Source: Acidovorax sp. MR-S7 (GTDB lineage Bacteria > Pseudomonadota > Gammaproteobacteria > Burkholderiales > Burkholderiaceae_C). Taken from it: DNA of 64,000 nt. The first letter of the stretch is position 1. The number at the start of each line of letters is the position of its first letter. Made by a program: the position numbers and the translations under genes. The DNA lies in contig NZ_DF238897.1 in assembly GCF_000400995.2 (NCBI RefSeq), positions 359,965 to 423,964 on the forward strand, read 5' to 3'. This document shows positions 62,464-64,000 of this stretch, piece after piece. The notes under the pieces are model-generated. The model was not told the DNA's origin, made no database searches, and saw only the letters and a program-made list of their open reading frames with translations.

Positions 62464-63282
62464 ATGACAGGTGAAGTGCGGGCGGCCGAGGCCGCGGGAG
62501 AGGCGGCCGGCCGTGGCGTGGTGCGCGTGGTGCTGCGCCACGAAGGGCGGCTCAACGCCATGTCGCGCGGCATGTGGCGCGCGCTGCGCGACGTCTTCGA
62601 AGACATCCAGCGCAGCGCCAGTGTGCGCTGCGTGCTCATCGAAGGCGAGGGCGAGGCTTTCTGCGCGGGCGGCGACATCTCCGAATACCCCGCCTTCCGC
62701 TTCCACCCCGACAGCCTGCGCGACTTCCACGAGAACGACGTCTGGGGCGGCCTGGGCGCGATGCTGGCGTGCGACGTGCCCATCGTCGCGTGCATCGCCG
62801 GCGCCTGCATGGGCGCGGGCGTGGAGATCGCGAGCTGCTGCGACGTGCGCATCGCTGCCGCCTCCGCGCGCTTCGGCGCGCCCATCGCGCGGCTGGGCTT
62901 CCCCATGGCGCCGCGCGAGGCCGCACTGGTGGCCGGCGCCGTGGGCGAGGTCACCGCGCGGCAGATGCTGCTGGAGGCCGCCACCTTCAACGCGCACGAG
63001 ATGGCGCAGCGTGGCTTCCTGAGCCAGGTGGTGGAGCCCGGCCTGCTGGAGGCCCAGGCGCTGGGCAGCGCGTTGCGCATCGCCGCGCTGGCGCCGGGCG
63101 CGGCGCGGCTCAACAAGCAGACCCTGCGGGCGCTTCAAGCATCGAAATGGCCTCCAGCGCCCGTCCACCAAGCGCAAGCAGCTATCGATCCGGTAGCAAG
63201 CGATCCCTACGACTATGCCGACAGCGCAGAGCACCGCGAGGGTATCGCGGCGTTCCTGGCCAAGCGGCCTCCTGTTTTCTGA
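62464..63282 (+). CDS. Enoyl-CoA hydratase/isomerase family protein
   Basis: The 272-residue crotonase-fold protein has LNAMSRGMWRALRDVFEDIQ, GEAFCAGGDISEYP and the oxyanion-hole motif GACMGAGVEIASCCD. It lies in the malonate operon, where crotonase homologues sometimes occur, but the reaction there is unknown. A palindromic repeat copy (63140-63196) is read in frame near the C-terminus and encodes QASKWPPAPVHQAQAAIDP. Confidence 0.9.
   Translation: MTGEVRAAEAAGEAAGRGVVRVVLRHEGRLNAMSRGMWRALRDVFEDIQRSASVRCVLIEGEGEAFCAGGDISEYPAFRFHPDSLRDFHENDVWGGLGAMLACDVPIVACIAGACMGAGVEIASCCDVRIAAASARFGAPIARLGFPMAPREAALVAGAVGEVTARQMLLEAATFNAHEMAQRGFLSQVVEPGLLEAQALGSALRIAALAPGAARLNKQTLRALQASKWPPAPVHQAQAAIDPVASDPYDYADSAEHREGIAAFLAKRPPVF
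63140..63196. repeat. Palindromic repeat copy inside the enoyl-CoA hydratase gene
   Basis: CATCGAAATGGCCTCCA-GCGCCCGTCCACCA-AGCGC-AAGCAGCTATCGATCCGGTAG. The left hairpin arm has one change. It is translated in frame. Confidence 0.75.
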
Positions 63283-63305
63283 CTGTCCTTTTTGGTTGGC
63301 ACACC

Positions 63306-64000
63306 ATGAGTTCCTCTTCCCAGAACCTGTTCACGGCGCTGCGCGCCGCCTTCCCCCGCGACCTGGAGCAGATCGCCGTCGAGACCACCTCGGCGGCAGG
63401 CGAGCCGCTGCGCTACACCTGGCGCGACCTGGACCGCGCGAGCAGCCAAATCGCCAACCTGCTGACCTCGCTGAAGCTGCCCGAGGGCAGCCGCGTGGCC
63501 GTGCAGGTGGACAAATCCGTCGAGGCCATGCTGCTGTACCTCGGCACGCTGCGCGCGGGCTACGTGTTCCTGCCGCTCAACACCGCCTACCAGAGCGCCG
63601 AGATCGAATACTTCGTGGGCAACGCCGAGCCCGCCGTCGTCGTGTGCACGCCCGCCAACTTCGGCTGGGTCTCCAAGATCGCCTTCACCGCCGGCACGCA
63701 GCACGTCTTCACGCTGGGCGACGACCGCACCGGCAGCCTGCTGGAGCGCGCCGCGCACCATGGCGACGAACACACGCCCGTGGCGCGCGCGGCCGACGAC
63801 CTCGCCGCCATCCTCTACACCAGCGGCACCACCGGCCGCAGCAAAGGCGCCATGCTCACCCACGGCAACCTGCTGTCGAACGCGCAGGTGCTCAAGGACT
63901 ACTGGGGCTGGAAGGATGGCGACGTACTCATCCACGCGCTGCCCATCTTCCACGTGCACGGCCTGTTCGTGGCCATCCACGGCGCGCTCATCAACGGCAG
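63306..64000 (+). CDS. matB: Malonyl-CoA synthetase, N-terminal part
   Basis: The first ~231 residues of an AMP-forming acyl-CoA synthetase run off the window. FTALRAAFPRDLEQIAVET start, LPLNTAYQSAEIEYFVGNAEP and the AMP-binding loop ILYTSGTTGRSKGAMLTHGNL match malonyl-CoA synthetase (MatB), which activates malonate for the decarboxylase at 59737. It starts 24 bases after the enoyl-CoA hydratase gene. Confidence 0.9.
   Translation, partial: MSSSSQNLFTALRAAFPRDLEQIAVETTSAAGEPLRYTWRDLDRASSQIANLLTSLKLPEGSRVAVQVDKSVEAMLLYLGTLRAGYVFLPLNTAYQSAEIEYFVGNAEPAVVVCTPANFGWVSKIAFTAGTQHVFTLGDDRTGSLLERAAHHGDEHTPVARAADDLAAILYTSGTTGRSKGAMLTHGNLLSNAQVLKDYWGWKDGDVLIHALPIFHVHGLFVAIHGALING

Noticed and set aside
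1..64000. tRNA, rRNA, riboswitch and replication origin signals
   Set aside because: I looked for cloverleaf-like TTCGA motifs, rRNA segments, B12/TPP/FMN boxes and DnaA-box clusters and saw none convincing by eye.

Overview
The window is about 64 kb of very GC-rich chromosomal DNA with dense bacterial gene packing. Many neighbouring genes share ATGA stop/start overlaps. Gene content and repeats point to a betaproteobacterium of the family Comamonadaceae (Acidovorax/Alicycliphilus/Diaphorobacter type): Bug-family tripartite tricarboxylate receptors, a Trp-rich TIGR04438-type small protein, NnrS/DUF2249, and the short GCGCTT...AAGCGC palindromes typical of this group. The genus is an inference. 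I see no tRNA, rRNA, CRISPR array, prophage or plasmid functions.

Layout. 1-0.5 kb is the end of an outer-membrane efflux channel. 0.7-7.2 kb is the most interesting block. It holds a five-gene operon (periplasmic binding protein, ABC permease, ABC ATPase, small CopD-like membrane protein, TonB-dependent receptor), a divergent Crp/Fnr regulator, and a truncated haemoglobin fused to a cupin. Two almost identical TTGAC-N4-GTCAT boxes and a Fur box sit in the control regions. 7.2-13.2 kb has mutS, a DHA2 drug exporter with its divergent LysR regulator, and an anchored protein of unknown function. 13.3-17.6 kb is a carboxylate catabolism cluster (tartrate/malate dehydrogenase-like enzyme, MetX-like hydrolase, Bug receptor, divergent LysR) of visibly lower GC in its middle. 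17.6-18.3 kb is yqeY and rpsU. 18.4-21.6 kb has an ABM/NIPSNAP pair, an ArsR-like regulator, DUF2249 and nnrS behind an NsrR-like operator. 21.6-23.1 kb is a secreted GH5-CBM2 cellulase.

23.2-30.0 kb carries a BaiN/HI0933-like flavoprotein, an AidB-type acyl-CoA dehydrogenase with its TetR regulator, cobA-ybiB, murI and an ankyrin protein. 30.0-30.8 kb is a scar with a decayed IS256-family transposase between 31-bp inverted repeats. 30.8-37.4 kb has class I fumarase, an MHYT-GGDEF-EAL protein, fumC behind a Fur-like palindrome, and topoisomerase IB. 37.5-44.0 kb holds two paralogous two-component systems flanking a secreted intradiol dioxygenase-like lipoprotein and a second Crp/Fnr regulator. 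44.1-47.7 kb is proVWX. 48-58.8 kb has a YqhA-like protein, acs, lapA-like, cytochrome c, two divergent ilvD genes, an SDR and thioesterase, a bacterioferritin and lgt. 58.9-64 kb is a malonate utilisation operon (GntR regulator, malonyl-CoA decarboxylase, Bug receptor, enoyl-CoA hydratase, malonyl-CoA synthetase), cut by the window end.

Themes. Several loci look tuned to nitric oxide/low oxygen (haemoglobin, NnrS, DUF2249, Nnr/Fnr and NsrR-type boxes) and to iron (Fur boxes, iron-free FumC beside Fe-S FumA, bacterioferritin). The 0.7-7.2 kb block joins both signals and is the best candidate for an undescribed system. A short palindromic repeat occurs at least 11 times, five of them in frame inside genes including mutS and murI.
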